Source of the DNA: an uncultured Methanomethylovorans sp.
GTDB lineage: Archaea > Halobacteriota > Methanosarcinia > Methanosarcinales > Methanosarcinaceae
Assembly: GCA_937968035.1 (NCBI GenBank)
Contig: CALBTS010000339.1
Span: forward strand, 1-6,139
Reading direction: 5' to 3'
DNA length: 6,139 bases
In this document: one piece after another, positions 4,248 through 6,139 of the stretch
How positions within the stretch are numbered: position 1 is the stretch's first letter
Layout: each line of letters starts with the position of its first letter
The notes under the pieces: model-generated
Databases searched by the model: none
What the model was told of the DNA's origin: nothing
What the model saw: only the letters and a program-made list of their open reading frames with translations
Program-made: the position numbers and the translations under genes

Positions 4248-5858
4248 ATGAAGCAAAGGATTCTACTTGCAGTATTGCCTAAACTCGGTGGACTTTTATT
4301 CTTATTATCACTAAATATTAACGCTCAAACCACTAATTATCGAGAAAGAATTAATCTCTTTCTGTCAACAAATGAAAATGGAGCAGCTTATGATGCACTT
4401 ACAACAAGGGCACAAAGGGACAGTTATATTATAGATAAGCTAATAGAAGACTGGGTAGATACCGTCCCATATAATGCCGATCCTCCATGGGTTTGTGATC
4501 AAACGGCCCGTCAGCTTCAAGTAAATTTTTTTGGGACATTATTAAACCTATATGATGGATATAATGGTTTAAATATAGATTCAATTCATTTGCATCAAGG
4601 TACATTAGCCCATAATGGTAAATATGGATTACCAATATTATATGTTTTAATCGATTACTGGGATCATGAACAATATGCTGGACAACATGCTATGAATGCA
4701 ATTATAACAGGAGATAATGTATTACAATGGAATGACTGGAATTTTATTGAGCCTCAGCGTGATCAAATGAACGTTCAACCAGGTCAAGCTTATATGCCCG
4801 GAATATTTGAAACATATTTTGGAAGAGATACTCTTGACGGCATTATTGAGATTCGGGCCCCAATCTATTATCAATCTGAAGATGACATACGGGTTAACAA
4901 TGTAATTATGGTTTGGTATAGTATAAAAGATGGTGTACCAAGTATATTGGAGCAGCCTGGAACAGACATTCCGCACCCTCTTCTTATTATTCAAAGAGAC
5001 ACTTTAAATCCGGAAATAAATATCATCTCTCCAATTAACGGGGAAATATATAATTCAAGTCCTAAATTAGAATATACATTTATAGATTCTACTTTAAAGT
5101 ACGCTTGGTATAGTATCGATAATGGGAAAACGAAAGTTGATCTTTATAAGGATTGGTACGAGTTTGCATACGTTAATGGTATTGGATATAAATATGTAGC
5201 AGTCTACAATCCATATGGAACAGTAGATATTAATCTTAATGACGGAAACTATGAACTTATAATATCTGCTACAGATTATTTTAATTTGGAAACATCTGAC
5301 ACAATCAATTTTACTGTCGATAAAACACCTCCGACAGTTAATGTTTTTGCCCCTCTACCTAACTATACTTATAGACAGGATACAGTGAAGTTTACTTTTA
5401 CAATCAGTGAGCAGAATCTAGACTTGCCAAACTCCTACTTTTCGTTCAATGGAGTAAAAACCTCCTTATCAGATAACACAGGCAAAATACCTTTAACTTC
5501 AAGAGAAGGGGTAAATACTGTTGAAATACATGTCCATGACTTAGCTACAAACGTTACCATTAAAACTATTACATATACCCTTGATACGCAGTCAGGGGTA
5601 AATGATCTTCAAAGCACGAATGAGGTTGTATTCTATCCAAATCCCGTAAAGGATATCGGGGTGTTTAAGTTTGAAAATGAAGAAAAAGAACCATTGAAAA
5701 TAGAGTTATATGATGTGAGTGGTAGATTGCTATCGCACATAACCTTCCAAACCGATCTAATTAAAATTGATTTTTCACAATACTCGTCAGGCATTATCAC
5801 ATATAAAGTTAGAAATTCGAAGAGGACTATAAAAGTCGGATCTATTATCAAAGAATAA
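4248..5858 (+). CDS. T9SS-exported protein: putative transglutaminase-like domain, two Ig-like domains, type A sorting domain
   Basis: This 536-residue protein has a signal peptide (about 1-27, ending NINAQ). Residues 28-250 form the effector part. The only cysteine of the protein, C83, sits at the start of a helix (PPWVCDQTARQLQ); H147 lies in a GQHAMNA strand and E168 in DWNFIEPQ. This Cys...GHA-x-N...[D/E]-P order fits the transglutaminase/papain-like fold, so a thiol amidase, protease or cross-linking activity is inferred, not proven. Residues about 253-357 (NPEINIISPINGEIY...) and 360-446 (PPTVNVFAPLPNYTY...) are two bacterial Ig-like beta domains. From about 460 the YPNPV...IELYDVSGRLL...DFSQYSSGIITYKV layout is a classic T9SS type A C-terminal sorting domain, which implies export across the outer membrane and secretion or surface attachment after tail cleavage. 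The start is supported by the signal peptide. The gene is monocistronic in this window, with a palindrome just upstream and hairpins downstream. Confidence 0.92.
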   Translation: MKQRILLAVLPKLGGLLFLLSLNINAQTTNYRERINLFLSTNENGAAYDALTTRAQRDSYIIDKLIEDWVDTVPYNADPPWVCDQTARQLQVNFFGTLLNLYDGYNGLNIDSIHLHQGTLAHNGKYGLPILYVLIDYWDHEQYAGQHAMNAIITGDNVLQWNDWNFIEPQRDQMNVQPGQAYMPGIFETYFGRDTLDGIIEIRAPIYYQSEDDIRVNNVIMVWYSIKDGVPSILEQPGTDIPHPLLIIQRDTLNPEINIISPINGEIYNSSPKLEYTFIDSTLKYAWYSIDNGKTKVDLYKDWYEFAYVNGIGYKYVAVYNPYGTVDINLNDGNYELIISATDYFNLETSDTINFTVDKTPPTVNVFAPLPNYTYRQDTVKFTFTISEQNLDLPNSYFSFNGVKTSLSDNTGKIPLTSREGVNTVEIHVHDLATNVTIKTITYTLDTQSGVNDLQSTNEVVFYPNPVKDIGVFKFENEEKEPLKIELYDVSGRLLSHITFQTDLIKIDFSQYSSGIITYKVRNSKRTIKVGSIIKE

Positions 5859-5915
5859 TATCTTAGCTTCCTATCATCTGGTTTTTCTGATGCCCAATCT
5901 GAAAGGCTATTAAGT

Positions 5916-5935
5916 AATAGTGCTGACGCACTATT
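5916..5935 (+). terminator. Perfect 8-bp hairpin after the T9SS gene, possible terminator
   Basis: AATAGTGC (5916-5923) pairs perfectly with GCACTATT (5928-5935) around a TGAC loop, 57 bases after the stop codon. The bases that follow (GTTGTAGG) are only weakly T-rich, so it may be a poor terminator, a 3'-end stabilising hairpin or neither. Confidence 0.35.
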
Positions 5936-5977
5936 GTTGTAGGTGAACACAGAAATTGTTGGGTTTTAAGGTCCCTA

Positions 5978-6023
5978 CTTCCCTCTCACTTTCACCCCAA
6001 TTGTACTTTGGGGACTTGGGAAG
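5978..6023. repeat. Nested inverted repeat in the right-hand tail
   Basis: An outer stem CTTCCC (5978-5983) with GGGAAG (6018-6023) encloses an inner stem CCCCAA (5995-6000) with TTGGGG (6008-6013) and a 7-base loop. Neither strand shows a T-run directly after it. It could be part of a 3' UTR, of the leader of a gene beyond the window or of a small repeat element. Confidence 0.45.
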
Positions 6024-6139
6024 CGATTCTGCCATAACTAATTTATTATCTGCTATATAATGGTATGGATTATATTATTGTGGAGTAGGTCCATCTCGTA
6101 AGTTTAAGAAAAAGTGTCTCCCAACTTCCCAATTATAAC

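Larger units (their letters stand above)
5859..6139. other. Gene-free tail downstream of the T9SS gene
   Basis: The 281 bases hold no ORF I can defend; the longest candidate seen is a 34-codon minus-strand frame from an ATG at about 6037, without a ribosome site or recognisable sequence. Two hairpins are listed separately. CTTCCCAA at 6125-6132 can also pair with TTGGGAAG at 6016-6023, giving alternative folds. The next gene must lie beyond the window. Confidence 0.5.

Noticed and set aside
5633..5950. Minus-strand 105-codon frame over the end of the T9SS gene.
   Set aside because: The plus strand carries the clear T9SS sorting domain here, so the minus frame is a shadow.

Overview
The window looks like Bacteroidota DNA. 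The plus-strand gene at 4248-5858 ends in a type IX secretion (T9SS) type A sorting domain, a system confined to that phylum. The other supporting signs are an AT-rich background, mostly A-rich leaders without Shine-Dalgarno sites, and a Bacteroidota-style secreted protein and lipoprotein. The species cannot be named from this sequence.

The left two thirds (1-3961) is a run of small genes all on the minus strand, separated by unusually hairpin-rich gaps. Reading in the direction of transcription (right to left): a 107-residue protein of unknown function (3638-3961); a rho-independent terminator (3594-3626); a DUF6876-like protein (3204-3575) closely followed by an 89-residue partner (2927-3196); a putative lipoprotein (2182-2838); a 68-residue Cys/His-rich protein with an exceptionally strong Shine-Dalgarno (1764-1970); a GC-richer noncoding block with two large imperfect hairpins (about 1450-1740); a 337-residue secreted protein (416-1429); another hairpin-rich gap (162-415); and the first 53 codons of a RadC-like JAB-domain protein (1-161), cut by the window edge. 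RadC-like and DUF6876-like genes usually sit on mobile elements, plasmids and genomic islands. I therefore infer that this is the cargo or accessory part of such an element, with the secreted protein and lipoprotein as possible cargo. No integrase, relaxase, replication protein or element end is visible, so this stays an inference.

The right third (3962-6139) holds a divergent control region, an 18-bp perfect palindrome (4215-4232), and one large plus-strand gene for a T9SS-exported protein. That protein has a putative Cys-His-Glu transglutaminase-like domain followed by two Ig-like domains. A gene-free 281-base tail with two hairpins follows. The surface gene may be a chromosomal neighbour or further cargo.

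No complete defence system, CRISPR array, tRNA, rRNA or insertion sequence was recognised. The items most worth checking are the structured block at 1488-1715, the palindromic operator candidate at 4215-4232, the strong Shine-Dalgarno sites in a phylum that rarely uses them, and terminator-like hairpins placed only about 20-30 bases before two start codons.
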